Positions 6,896-15,368 of a DNA stretch of 35,976 bases are shown here, in pieces. Made by a program: the position numbers and the translations under genes. Source of the stretch: a virus; IMG/VR virus record IMGVR_UViG_3300032118_000027, positions 1-35,976 of that record; one strand, 5' to 3'. The notes beneath the pieces are model-generated. The model saw nothing but the letters and a program-made list of their open reading frames with translations. It did no database searches and was not told where the DNA came from. Each line of letters begins with the position of its first letter. Within the stretch, counting starts at the first letter, position 1.

Positions 6896-8763
6896 TGTCA
6901 AGGTACATGTTCGACATCGAGACGGATGACTTGCTCAAAAATGTCACCAAACAGTGGATCCTGTATACCATAGACCTTGACAGCGGCGAAAAACGGCACT
7001 GGCTGGACGGTGACCTAGGCTGGAAAAAAGTCCTATCAGAGGCGACGCTTTTGGTGGGACATAACATTTGCAATTTTGATTTGATGGTTTTGGAGAAGTT
7101 GTTCAATTTTATTCCGTCCAAACATACGAAGATTCACGACACACTTATCCTCTCTCAGGTGTTGGACTATAAACGGTTTGGCACGCTGGGTCATGGTTTG
7201 GCCACTTGGGGCTTGTCACTGGACTATCCGAAAGGAGATTACGATGACTGGTCTCATTACAGTGAAGAGATGTTGAAGTATTGCGAACGAGATTGTGACC
7301 TGAATGAAAAGGTATACAGAATCTTAATTGCTGAGTTGAACGAAAAGAAAGAGAAATCACCCAAGCTGATCCAATACATTAAGGCGGAACATGCGGCGAC
7401 GACATGGGTAGGCAGAGCGAGTCTGTACGGTTGGCCTTTCGATTTGAAAGCTGCTCATGACTTGTTTGATACACTACAAGGTGAGATGGATAACGCATAC
7501 AACATACTCAATGAAAGATTGGGTTTGAAAGTTGTGGCGAAAGATAAATGCAAAGGTATCGTCACAACCAAAAAACCTAAATGGACAAAGATGGGTTTTT
7601 ATGATGCTCACACATCAAATTGGTTCGGAATTGATCCGTGTTCAGGTTTCGAAGATGAAGAGAGAATGGTGGAAGGGCCGTACTCTCGTGTGGAGATAGT
7701 TCCACTCAAGCTTTCTTCGGTCACCGATGTCAAGACATTCCTTTTCAGACACGGTTGGGTTCCCACGGAATTCAACTTCAAGATGTGTGAGTTGACAAGA
7801 AAGAAAAAGAAAACATCACCCAAGATTACTGAAGACAGTTTGGAATTTTTGGGCGGTGACGGCAAGATCTACACAGACTATCTTACATCCAAAGCTAGAT
7901 TCAGCATCCTCAAAACTTGGATTGAGAATACAGATGAAAACGGCAATCTGCACGGTGACTGTATGGTCATCGGCACACCCAGTATGAGAGCGCGTCACAG
8001 TATTATTGTGAATGTTCCTTCGGGTGACAGTAAATGGGGGCCGGAAATGCGGAAGTTGTTTCGATGCAAAGAGGGATGGAAGCTTGTGGGTTGTGACTCA
8101 GCGGGTAATCAAGCTCGTGGCTTGGCTCATTATTTGAATGATGAGGGTTTCACAAAAACACTACTGGAGGGTGACATACATCAGTACAATGCGGATACAC
8201 TCACGGCTGTGTTAAAAGGTATGGGCAACAAAACTGTAGTGTCAAGACCTCAAGCAAAGAGAATCTTATATGCTTTCTTATTCGGAGCCAGTGGTGGAAA
8301 ACTCTGGTCATACATATTTGGAACAATAAATGCCAGCGAAGGCAAAAAACTTAAAGATGGGTTCACTCGAGCCGTGCCTGGATTTAAAAACCTATTAGAT
8401 AAATTGGAGAGACTGTATGACGCTACTTCAGAGCGTGGAAGCGGTTATATCACTTCTATTGCTGGTAATCGCATTTATGTGGATTCTCTACATAAGCTTC
8501 TCGTATATCTATTGCAATCTTGTGAGAAAGTTACGTGTGCTTCGGCTGTCATGCTCACAATGGAGAGATTGGAAGAAGCCTGTATACCGTATATGCCTTG
8601 CATTTTTTACCACGATGAGTTTCAGTTTATGGTACCTGAAGCGTTTGCGGATAAAGCTGTGGAGATAGGTATATCGGGATTTAAAGAAGGTCCGAAATTG
8701 TTCGGAGTGAATATAATGGATGGAAGCGGAAGCTTCGGAGATAATTGGTATGACACACATTGA
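6895..8763 (+). CDS. DNA polymerase, family A (T7-like)
   Basis: The replicative polymerase, 622 residues (T7 gp5 has 704). Exonuclease motifs: I, FDIETDDLL (Asp7, Glu9); II, GHNICNFDLMVL (Asp62); III, YCERDCDLNEKVY. Polymerase motifs: A, VGCDSAGNQARGLAHY (Asp401); B, SRPQAKRILYAFLFGASGG; C, FYHDEFQFM (His573, Asp574). It ends NWYDTH, matching T7 NWAICH including the terminal histidine. Between exonuclease and palm, a segment from about residue 212 to 275 (LGLKVVAKDKC, then FGIDPCSGFEDEE, then GPYSRVEIVPLK) occupies the place of T7's thioredoxin-binding insert and ends with a matching APYTPVE-like stretch. It overlaps the preceding stop by one base. Confidence 0.95.
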   Translation: MSRYMFDIETDDLLKNVTKQWILYTIDLDSGEKRHWLDGDLGWKKVLSEATLLVGHNICNFDLMVLEKLFNFIPSKHTKIHDTLILSQVLDYKRFGTLGHGLATWGLSLDYPKGDYDDWSHYSEEMLKYCERDCDLNEKVYRILIAELNEKKEKSPKLIQYIKAEHAATTWVGRASLYGWPFDLKAAHDLFDTLQGEMDNAYNILNERLGLKVVAKDKCKGIVTTKKPKWTKMGFYDAHTSNWFGIDPCSGFEDEERMVEGPYSRVEIVPLKLSSVTDVKTFLFRHGWVPTEFNFKMCELTRKKKKTSPKITEDSLEFLGGDGKIYTDYLTSKARFSILKTWIENTDENGNLHGDCMVIGTPSMRARHSIIVNVPSGDSKWGPEMRKLFRCKEGWKLVGCDSAGNQARGLAHYLNDEGFTKTLLEGDIHQYNADTLTAVLKGMGNKTVVSRPQAKRILYAFLFGASGGKLWSYIFGTINASEGKKLKDGFTRAVPGFKNLLDKLERLYDATSERGSGYITSIAGNRIYVDSLHKLLVYLLQSCEKVTCASAVMLTMERLEEACIPYMPCIFYHDEFQFMVPEAFADKAVEIGISGFKEGPKLFGVNIMDGSGSFGDNWYDTH

Positions 8764-8772
8764 TGGGTTGAT

Positions 8773-8913
8773 ATGATTGATTGGTTAATTAAAGTGGCAC
8801 TGTGGTGTTTGGAAGCGGAAACAGACACACTCAAAAAACATGCACAAGTAGAATATTTCCGTAACATGAGACGTGAAAGAGCAAGATCTTATTTAAAAAG
8901 GACAAGGTATTGA
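8773..8913 (+). CDS. Small basic protein, 46 aa
   Basis: A 46-residue frame just after the polymerase: an amphipathic or hydrophobic start (MIDWLIKVALWCLEAE) followed by a very basic helix (RNMRRERARSYLKRTRY). A GGGTTG sequence upstream could serve as a weak ribosome site. Its stop overlaps the TTG start of the next gene by four bases, consistent with translational coupling. Possibly membrane- or nucleic-acid-associated; family not recognised. Confidence 0.55.
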   Translation: MIDWLIKVALWCLEAETDTLKKHAQVEYFRNMRRERARSYLKRTRY

Positions 8914-9467
8914 TCACAACAAGATTTTCAAATGTATTCGATGAAGAAACCTTTAAAGAGTTGGTGCAATACTTTAAAAATAAAAAGTATCGTAGTCTTT
9001 TGCGTGAAGAGGGTACACACATGTACTATTGTGAAATACCTGAAGAATATCAAAAAGTATTGACAAAGACATTGGAAACACATTTCCAAAAAGAAGTGGA
9101 GATATTACATACCTTCGGTAGAATAAACACTTCAAAACACGACACGGTGTTTCGCATACATGCTGACGGTAAGGTAAGAGGCGTACAACCGACGGTGGCT
9201 GCATTGTTTTATTTGGAAACAAGTGACAATTCAGGTACTGCATTTTATAAACATGAGCTAAAAGGCGATAAAGCAATTGAAGGCGAATATGCGATATTTT
9301 CCGAAGATGACGGCAAGTGGAGCATGACTGAAAAACATTATGAAGAAGCCAATAGTATGTTAGTATACGATTCATTGTTATTTCATGCCAGATTTCCTTG
9401 GGTGTCAAGAGGCACCAATACAAAAAACGGTAGAATAGTTTTGGTAAATTTTTTAAAAACAATATAA
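8910..9467 (+). CDS. 2-oxoglutarate/Fe(II)-dependent oxygenase
   Basis: A 185-residue protein starting at TTG, overlapping the previous stop, with AAGGACAAGG upstream. It has the marks of the prolyl-hydroxylase-like 2OG-Fe(II) oxygenase fold: iron ligands HxD at His84/Asp86 in FRIHADG; the strand-turn PTVAALFYLETSDNSGTAF; a distal iron ligand His159 in LLFHARFPW; and Arg175 in GRIVLVNFL for the 2-oxoglutarate carboxylate. Such oxygenases are common in marine phages. The substrate (protein residue, nucleotide or base) cannot be read from the sequence. Its place between DNA polymerase and nucleotide-pool genes makes a DNA- or nucleotide-linked role plausible but unproven. Confidence 0.8.
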   Translation: MITTRFSNVFDEETFKELVQYFKNKKYRSLLREEGTHMYYCEIPEEYQKVLTKTLETHFQKEVEILHTFGRINTSKHDTVFRIHADGKVRGVQPTVAALFYLETSDNSGTAFYKHELKGDKAIEGEYAIFSEDDGKWSMTEKHYEEANSMLVYDSLLFHARFPWVSRGTNTKNGRIVLVNFLKTI

Positions 9468-9483
9468 TCCTGGAGTAGTCAAT

Positions 9484-9723
9484 ATGACAAAAGTCGAAGA
9501 ACATTTGATTGAACAAATTCACGATCTCAGAGAAGCCTCATTCAATCGTATCTGTATATTGGAGGATAAGTATCGAAGAGATATCTCATTAGCACAAACC
9601 AAATACAATGTATCGAAAATTGCTCTGATCTTTATGACAATTGTGGCCAGCGCCGCCATTCTAATACCGCAGGAAACAGTCCTGAACGCATTCAATGGCA
9701 TGATGAAGGGGTTTTATGAATAA
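9484..9723 (+). CDS. Coiled-coil plus transmembrane small protein
   Basis: A 79-residue protein with a GGAGTAG ribosome site. Residues 1-42 form a charged helix with coiled-coil-like spacing (EEHLIEQIHDLREASFN); residues about 43-62 (SKIALIFMTIVASAAILIP) are a single transmembrane helix, with a short tail after it. Probably a tail-anchored inner-membrane protein with its N-terminus in the cytoplasm. It overlaps the MazG-like gene by 8 bases. No family recognised. Confidence 0.65.
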   Translation: MTKVEEHLIEQIHDLREASFNRICILEDKYRRDISLAQTKYNVSKIALIFMTIVASAAILIPQETVLNAFNGMMKGFYE

Positions 9724-10012
9724 AGAACAATATCTCTTGAACAGTCTATCTGAAGAGTTGGGCGAAGTACAGCAGTGTGTCGGCAAGTGTTTGAGATTCG
9801 GAACACACCATCAGTATGAAAAATACGATGAAACAAACCTTGAAGCTTTAGTTCGTGAAATGAATGATGTACACGCGACACTCATGGCAATGGAAGTCTT
9901 ATGTGATTTGAAAATTCATCTTGATATTGATAGGGTTGACCAGAAATACGAGAGAATACTGAGTATGATGAGAGTATCCGAAGAGTTGGGTATATTTGAC
10001 GGAAAGTATTGA
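9716..10012 (+). CDS. MazG-like nucleotide pyrophosphohydrolase
   Basis: A 98-residue, all-helical protein with the MazG/all-alpha NTP pyrophosphohydrolase signature: EELGE at residues 13-17 and EMND at 48-51, the metal-binding acidic clusters EExxE and ExxD. Enzymes of this family hydrolyse nucleoside triphosphates to monophosphates, and phage forms are thought to cleanse or reshape the dNTP or alarmone pool. The middle segment (QQCVGKCLRFG) matches the usual spacing. It is coupled to both neighbours by short overlaps. Substrate not deducible. Confidence 0.75.
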   Translation: MNKEQYLLNSLSEELGEVQQCVGKCLRFGTHHQYEKYDETNLEALVREMNDVHATLMAMEVLCDLKIHLDIDRVDQKYERILSMMRVSEELGIFDGKY

Positions 10013-10821
10013 TGATAGCAATTATTGACGGTGATATCCTCGCGTATTCGGCATGCAAACCGAGATGGCAAGATAAAGCTGAAAACGGATGTGTGACAGT
10101 GGCGCTCGATGAGAACGGTAATCGTAAACCTTTTGAATTTACCAAGAAAGAAGATCAATTGTATCTTCAACAGTGTTGGAAAAATTTGAAGAAAGATTTG
10201 GATAAACTTTTAGATACAGTATTTTGTACTGAATACATAATGGCTGTGAAGGGTGAAAATAATTTCAGAGACCTTGTATATCATGATTACAAAGCTAACC
10301 GAAAAAACAACCCACAAAATCACAATAGATTTGTACCCTCAATGCGAAAACTCATGGCCAAGGAAGGTTATGCTGTTGAAGCTAATGGCAGAGAAGCTGA
10401 TGACCTCGTCAGGATTTGGGCGGAAGAATGCAGAATGTCCGGAATTGATTTCATTGTCTGCTCCATCGACAAGGATCTCGAATGTATTCCGGGTAAACAC
10501 TACCTGATGCACAAAGATGAGGTGTTGGATATTTCGGAAGAATACGCCATGAGGTTCTATTATGAACAACTTCTCAAAGGCGATCCAACTGATAACATTC
10601 CAGGTGTTCCGAGGATCGGTAATGTCAAGGCTAAGAAACTGCTGGCTGATTATGACACAGAAGAAGGATACCAGCAGGTTGTATTGAATGCTTATATCGA
10701 AGCCTACGGAGATGAGTGGCACCACATGTTGCTCATAAATGGCAAGATGATACATATCCAACGAGATGTTGGAGATTACTTTTGTTTTGATGAATGGCCG
10801 TTGGCTCAGGAACTCTTATGA
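10012..10821 (+). CDS. 5'-3' exonuclease (T7 gp6-like / FEN family)
   Basis: A 269-residue nuclease. ATG 10012 overlaps the preceding TGA; an upstream TTG at 10009 adds only one residue. PIN/FEN metal-binding motifs in order: IIDGDILAY (Asp6, Asp8), then YKANRK of the helical arch (residues about 92-97), EADDLVRIWAEE, CSIDKDLECIPG, and the helix-hairpin-helix region KGDPTDNIPGVPRIGNVKAK that grips DNA. T7 gp6 (300 residues) removes RNA primers and degrades host DNA; the same role in primer removal, mature-end formation and nucleotide recycling is inferred here. Confidence 0.9.
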   Translation: MIAIIDGDILAYSACKPRWQDKAENGCVTVALDENGNRKPFEFTKKEDQLYLQQCWKNLKKDLDKLLDTVFCTEYIMAVKGENNFRDLVYHDYKANRKNNPQNHNRFVPSMRKLMAKEGYAVEANGREADDLVRIWAEECRMSGIDFIVCSIDKDLECIPGKHYLMHKDEVLDISEEYAMRFYYEQLLKGDPTDNIPGVPRIGNVKAKKLLADYDTEEGYQQVVLNAYIEAYGDEWHHMLLINGKMIHIQRDVGDYFCFDEWPLAQELL

Positions 10822-10910
10822 TTGAAAATATACTTTTGTCGATGATCATCTTTTGTGCTTTTTCACTGGGAGTTTGTGCAGGTGCAATCTATGAGCTGAC
10901 TCGATGTTAA
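10818..10910 (+). CDS. Tiny single-span membrane protein
   Basis: A 30-residue frame overlapping the exonuclease end by four bases (ATGA) and the next gene by seven. It is almost entirely one hydrophobic helix (residues 4-24), with a C-terminal EL-TRC. The tight overlap on both sides favours it being translated. Function unknown. Confidence 0.5.
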   Translation: MIENILLSMIIFCAFSLGVCAGAIYELTRC

Positions 10911-11377
10911 TACCGAAGATTGTTAAATTGAATTTTACAAACTTCAATAACGGCCACTGGCATTTTCCCGAACAAATGGGTGGTCTGAAAAAGGTTGGAT
11001 TTCTTTATATCATACGTGATACGGTACTTGAAAGATTCTATCTGGGAAAGAAACAATACCGAGGCACAGGTAAGATTAATAAAGGTAAAGAATCCAACTG
11101 GAAGAAGTATATGTCATCTTCAAAGATGTTAATTGAGTTGATCAAAGCAAGACCAATTGAAGAGTTTGAATTTATATGCTTGGAAGAGTATACAGCCAAA
11201 GGTGCTCTGGCCTATGGTGAAACATGGTCGCTGTGCTTAGTTGAAGCACCGACAACGAAAGAGTGGTACAACACGAGAATTGAAGCCATATCATGGTCAG
11301 TTAAGGAAGGTATCACAGATAGACACAAAGAACGTTTAAACAAAATAATCAAATGGGAAAATTTTAATGAAAGATAA
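10904..11377 (+). CDS. Putative GIY-YIG-like endonuclease
   Basis: A 157-residue protein with a diverged GIY-YIG-type core: VGFLYIIRD (residues 26-34) and FYLGKKQYRG (40-49), corresponding to the two short strands of the motif and the following arginine, then ESNWKKYMSSSKMLIE and a Glu in ALAYGETWSL that could be the metal-binding residue. Similar short proteins with an ESDWKxYxxSS-like segment are found in T7- and T4-type phages and are usually called putative endonucleases. T7 has its endonuclease I gene in a comparable part of the genome, but this sequence does not resemble it. Activity is inference. Confidence 0.5.
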   Translation: MLIPKIVKLNFTNFNNGHWHFPEQMGGLKKVGFLYIIRDTVLERFYLGKKQYRGTGKINKGKESNWKKYMSSSKMLIELIKARPIEEFEFICLEEYTAKGALAYGETWSLCLVEAPTTKEWYNTRIEAISWSVKEGITDRHKERLNKIIKWENFNER

Positions 11378-11555
11378 AAAGAGTTACACATGGTCACAAA
11401 TTGCTTGGAGTTTATTAGGTTTTCTGTTAATGTTCTACTCAGGTTATGTTATATTGTCTTCGGTTTCTTGGCCTTTCCCTCCGGTTGATTTATTCATCTT
11501 AGCATCATGCTGTTTGGTGTTAAGTATTGCATTCAAACCAAACGAACCTGTTTAA
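11367..11555 (+). CDS. Small two-span membrane protein
   Basis: A 62-residue protein overlapping the previous gene by 11 bases. Two hydrophobic helices (about residues 12-32 and 39-56) flank a SVSWPFPPVD turn; the N-terminus is charged (MKDKKSY). This topology suggests an inner-membrane hairpin with both ends in the cytoplasm. It ends one base before the primase-helicase ATG, so it is co-translated with replication genes. Function unknown. Confidence 0.6.
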   Translation: MKDKKSYTWSQIAWSLLGFLLMFYSGYVILSSVSWPFPPVDLFILASCCLVLSIAFKPNEPV

Positions 11556-11556
11556 T

Positions 11557-13176
11557 ATGGGAACTGTGGTTGTACACAACCAACCATGTCCAAACACAAA
11601 TTGTGGATCGTCCGATGCCCGTCAGGTTTACGATGATGGGGCTTCGTTCTGCTTTTCTTGCCACGGTTGGTTCGGGAAAATCGACGGTGAGATTTATGTA
11701 GAAGAAAAGAAGGAACAAAATAAAAGAATGAGTATTGATGAGGTCAAAGAATTCCCCTCAAGGGGATTCAGAGAAAGAGGAATCACAAAAACCATAACTG
11801 AGTTTTATGATGTTAGAGTCTCATACGGAGATAATGGTGAGATTGATACACATTACTATCCGTATGATGGCGGTAGTGCTTACAAGATAAGAAAACTCCC
11901 CAAAGTATTCTCGTGGATAAACAAATCCACAGCACTGTTCGGTATGGATAAATTCGGAGCAGGAGGTAAGAGACTCATCATAACCGAAGGTGAAATAGAT
12001 ACTTTAACAATGGCCACAGCCAGTTATGATCGGTATCAAAAACATTATCCAATTGTTGGTTTGTCTTCTTCAGCTATGACAAAATCACTTCTGGAAAATA
12101 GAGATTGGGTTCGCTCTTTTGATGAAGTTGTCTTATGCTTTGACAATGACGATGCAGGAAAGAAAGCATTAGAGGCTTCAATCAAGATAGTCGGTATTGA
12201 TAAAGTCAAAATAATGTCACTACCTGAAAATGATATCAGTGACACATTCACTAAGTTTTCAGGTGCAAGGCTCATGCAATGCATGTTCGATGCGTCACCA
12301 TTTATACCTTCAGGGATTATCTCCACTGATGAAATTTGGAAGGCCATCGAAGAACGAGACAAAATACCCGCCGTGCCATATCCAGCTTGCATGAACAGTA
12401 TCAATAAAAAGCTGAAAGGCATGAGACTGAATGAGATCACACTGTTCATCTCAGGGACTGGTTCAGGTAAGTCAAGTATATTGCGTGAAATAATGTTACA
12501 TGCATTACTGACCACGCCAGACAAAATCGGTATAATTTCCCTTGAAGAGACACCTGCGGAAACGGGCGCGAAACTGTCAGCCATAGCAATTTCAAAGAAC
12601 TCTGCGTATGAAGAGATTCCTTTGGAAGAACTCCGAATAGGTTTTGACAGTGTGTTCGGCGACAATCGTGTCGTACTGCTGAATCATGAAGGCAACTTCG
12701 CGGATGGCTCAATCGTTGATAAGATTGAGTATATGAGTCTAGTCGGCTGTAAGTATATCTTTATCGATCACATAACAATCCTTGTATCTGAAGGTATCTC
12801 AGACCTTACAGGCAATGAAGCACAAGACAAAATGATGAATGAGCTTTCAAGAATCGTTCAGAAACATCCTGTTTGGATCGGCCTTGTTTCACATTTGAGA
12901 AAAGCTCCGAGCGGCGGTAAATCATTTGAGGAGGGTAAATTACCCACACTGGATGATATTAAAGGTTCAGGTTCAATTAAACAAATTAGCTATGACATTA
13001 TCGCATTCGCGAGAAACATGGCTGCTGAATCTGAGACTGAGAGAAATACAATAAAGATGTCAGTCTTGAAAGCCAGAACAACAGGACAAACAGGTCCAAC
13101 CAAGAATCTTTTCTATGTACACTCTCAAGGCAGAGTGATCGAAGAGCCTTACAGTGATGATTTTGAAGAATTATGA
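11557..13176 (+). CDS. Primase-helicase (T7 gp4-like)
   Basis: A 539-residue bifunctional replication protein. Zinc-binding domain at residues about 7-37 (CPNTNCGSS and FCFSCHGW, four cysteines) for template recognition; TOPRIM primase with LIITEGEIDTL and VVLCFDNDDAGKKALEA; RecA-like helicase with Walker A FISGTGSGKSS, IISLEETP, Walker B-like KYIFIDHITIL and SHLRKAP. It has an acidic tail (YSDDFEEL), as in T7 gp4 (566 residues), where the tail contacts the polymerase. ATG 11557 places the zinc finger at the N-terminus as in gp4; the upstream TTG would add ten residues overlapping the previous gene. It would synthesise primers and unwind DNA at the fork. Confidence 0.95.
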   Translation: MGTVVVHNQPCPNTNCGSSDARQVYDDGASFCFSCHGWFGKIDGEIYVEEKKEQNKRMSIDEVKEFPSRGFRERGITKTITEFYDVRVSYGDNGEIDTHYYPYDGGSAYKIRKLPKVFSWINKSTALFGMDKFGAGGKRLIITEGEIDTLTMATASYDRYQKHYPIVGLSSSAMTKSLLENRDWVRSFDEVVLCFDNDDAGKKALEASIKIVGIDKVKIMSLPENDISDTFTKFSGARLMQCMFDASPFIPSGIISTDEIWKAIEERDKIPAVPYPACMNSINKKLKGMRLNEITLFISGTGSGKSSILREIMLHALLTTPDKIGIISLEETPAETGAKLSAIAISKNSAYEEIPLEELRIGFDSVFGDNRVVLLNHEGNFADGSIVDKIEYMSLVGCKYIFIDHITILVSEGISDLTGNEAQDKMMNELSRIVQKHPVWIGLVSHLRKAPSGGKSFEEGKLPTLDDIKGSGSIKQISYDIIAFARNMAAESETERNTIKMSVLKARTTGQTGPTKNLFYVHSQGRVIEEPYSDDFEEL

Positions 13177-13334
13177 TGAGAAATGAACCATTGGAATTTG
13201 CAGTATGGTGTGATGTATTCGGTGATGAAGCAATGATTAAAGCCGCAGAAAGCGGAAGCGACCGAGAGGGCAACTACGATCACGAAAGGTACATGGTGAT
13301 GGAATATGAAGCATATTGTGAGGGAGTTAAATGA
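13176..13334 (+). CDS. Small acidic hypothetical protein, 52 aa
   Basis: A 52-residue frame starting within the stop of the primase-helicase (ATGATGAG) and ending in an ATGA overlap with the next gene. It is acidic with an aromatic start (EPLEFAVWCDVFGDEAM) and a tyrosine-rich tail (ERYMVMEYEAYCEGVK). Coupling on both sides supports translation. No family recognised. Confidence 0.6.
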   Translation: MRNEPLEFAVWCDVFGDEAMIKAAESGSDREGNYDHERYMVMEYEAYCEGVK

Positions 13335-13615
13335 CAAAGTTTACCGTGGATTTGGAGACAGCCGAATTCCAAAAATATTTGGATGAGGCTGCATCAAAGG
13401 CTATACAAGGCTTCATAAAAAGTAAAGTCACGGCTTGGGATTTCAACAAGGATATTGCAACGCTGGTGAAGAAACATTTTGATGAGCGTGTGGAAGCTTT
13501 GATTTTGGAGAACTTAAAAGATGCTGATATGATAGGAAAAGAAATAAAGAAAGCAATAACAACAAACTTAACAAGAAAGATAAACAAACTAATCAAGGAC
13601 TCGGATGACAAATAG
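13331..13615 (+). CDS. Helical hypothetical protein, 94 aa
   Basis: A 94-residue, lysine- and aspartate-rich, mainly helical protein with a GAGGGAG ribosome site. The N-terminal half (TAEFQKYLDEAASKAIQGFI) and C-terminal half (IKKAITTNLTRKINKLIKDS) look like amphipathic helices that could form coiled coils or bind a partner. It overlaps the NrdA start by 11 bases. Function unknown. Confidence 0.6.
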   Translation: MTKFTVDLETAEFQKYLDEAASKAIQGFIKSKVTAWDFNKDIATLVKKHFDERVEALILENLKDADMIGKEIKKAITTNLTRKINKLIKDSDDK

Positions 13616-15368
13616 TTACAAAATAGAATTAGAGTTAACAAGGGATTCCCTTTTCGATGAGATGGGGTTGAGACGTCTTCGTGAGTCTTATATGCGGGAT
13701 GATGAAACATCGCCCCAAGAGAGATTCGCGTACGTGGCGAAAGCATTTGCGAGCAATCAAGGTCATGCTGAAAGGCTTTATAGATATTTGAGCAAGCATC
13801 AGCTCAGCGCCTCAACACCAATACTGTCATATGGTGTATCGAAGAAAGCCTTACCCATTTCCTGTTATCTGGCTTATATAGATGACAGCGCAAGTGGGCT
13901 GGTCAATACGATGGCTGAAGTCGCTTGGCTCAGTGTGTTAGGTGGTGGCGTCGGTCTCGGCATGGGTATGAGATCTGAAGATGACAAATCTGTCGGTGTT
14001 ATGCCCCACTTGAAGACGTATGAGGCGGTATCACTGGCCTACAGACAAGGCAAGACAAGAAGAGGCTCTTTTGCCGCGTATTTGAGTATCGATCATCCCA
14101 ATATCATGCAATTTATTGATATGAGAAAATCGACCGGAGATGCGAATCTGAGGTGTCAAGAGCTACATCATGGTATCAACATCACCGACAAGTTTATGCT
14201 TTTAATTGAACAGAGTATGTTGGATGACAATTTTGATGATAGTTGGTCTTTGGTCGATCCACACACAAAAGAGATTAAAGATACCGTATCAGCGAGAAAA
14301 CTTTGGGAAAATATACTTGAAACAAGAATGCGTACGGGCGAACCTTATCTTCATTTCATCGATGAGAGTAATCGTCAGTTGCCTCAATTTCAGAAAGACT
14401 TTGGGTTGAAAGTTACACAAAGCAACATTTGTACAGAAATAACACTTGCCACAAATGAGTTCAGAACAGCTGTTTGTTGCTTGGCTTCTTTGAATCTCGA
14501 ATACTGGGACGAGTGGAAAGATAATTATTTATTCTATAAAGATGTGGCTGAAATGTTGGACAATGCACTCACAATCTTTATCAGAGATGCACCTGAAAAA
14601 GTTGAAAGGGCTGTATACAGTGCACAGAGAGAGAGATCAATCGGGGTGGGTGTTCTGGGATTTCACGCCTTATTGCAACAAAGAGGTATACCATTTGAGA
14701 GTGCATTAGCTTCTTCATTGAACCATCAGATCTTCCAGAAATTTGAAGAACACTTGTTTAAAGCAAACAGAGACTTGGGATTTGAAAGAGGAGAGTGTCC
14801 GGATGGAGAAGGTTATGGAATACGTTTTAGTCATACTAGGGCCATTGCTCCTAATGCTTCTAGTTCTATTCTCATGGGAAACACATCGCCAAGTATTGAA
14901 CCCTTCAGAGCTAACGCATATCGACAAGACACAATCTCGGGTTCGTTTCTAAAAAAGAATAAATATCTTGAAAAAGCTTTGGAGTTTTTCTTTTCAGAGC
15001 CGGAGCAGGAAGAAGAAGTCTGGAGTTCAATTGTATCCAAAGCCGGTTCGGTTCAACATTTGGAGTGGTTACCTCCTGAGATTAAAGAAGTATTCAAAAC
15101 AGCTTCGGAATTGGATCAAAATTGGATTATACAACATGCTGCAGATCGCCAGCCTCATATTGACCAAGCTCAATCGGTTAATCTCTTTTTCAAAGCGAAT
15201 GCAGCCATTGAATACATACATCATGTTCACTTCATGGCTTGGAAGAAAAAGCTTAAAACCTTGTACTATTGCAGATCTGATAAGCTCTATTCTGGGGATT
15301 CTATGAATAGAAAAGTGGAAAGAATAAAGATGAAATCTATCGAAGAGGATTGCTTAGCATGTCAGTAA
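13605..15368 (+). CDS. nrdA: Ribonucleotide reductase large subunit, class I
   Basis: A 587-residue class I reductase alpha subunit that turns ribonucleoside diphosphates into deoxy forms. Visible residues: the first active-site cysteine in LPISCYLAYI; NICTEITL (the Asn-Cys-Glu radical and acid-base motif); the partner cysteine in CCLASLNLEYW; the paired tyrosines in LYYCRSD used for radical transfer; and a C-terminal CLACQ redox pair. Bacterial NrdA is about 760 residues; the missing part is mostly N-terminal, and the usual ATP-cone activity domain is absent. The phage enzyme would therefore escape dATP shut-off, a known trait of virus-encoded reductases. It overlaps nrdB by 10 bases. Confidence 0.95.
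   Translation: MTNSYKIELELTRDSLFDEMGLRRLRESYMRDDETSPQERFAYVAKAFASNQGHAERLYRYLSKHQLSASTPILSYGVSKKALPISCYLAYIDDSASGLVNTMAEVAWLSVLGGGVGLGMGMRSEDDKSVGVMPHLKTYEAVSLAYRQGKTRRGSFAAYLSIDHPNIMQFIDMRKSTGDANLRCQELHHGINITDKFMLLIEQSMLDDNFDDSWSLVDPHTKEIKDTVSARKLWENILETRMRTGEPYLHFIDESNRQLPQFQKDFGLKVTQSNICTEITLATNEFRTAVCCLASLNLEYWDEWKDNYLFYKDVAEMLDNALTIFIRDAPEKVERAVYSAQRERSIGVGVLGFHALLQQRGIPFESALASSLNHQIFQKFEEHLFKANRDLGFERGECPDGEGYGIRFSHTRAIAPNASSSILMGNTSPSIEPFRANAYRQDTISGSFLKKNKYLEKALEFFFSEPEQEEEVWSSIVSKAGSVQHLEWLPPEIKEVFKTASELDQNWIIQHAADRQPHIDQAQSVNLFFKANAAIEYIHHVHFMAWKKKLKTLYYCRSDKLYSGDSMNRKVERIKMKSIEEDCLACQ

Noticed and set aside
9972-10170. Minus-strand ORFs opposite the MazG and exonuclease genes
   Set aside because: No family signal or ribosome site; all recognised genes are on the + strand.
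10904-11377. T7 endonuclease I homologue
   Set aside because: The sequence lacks the PD-(D/E)xK pattern of T7 gp3 and has GIY-YIG-like strands instead.
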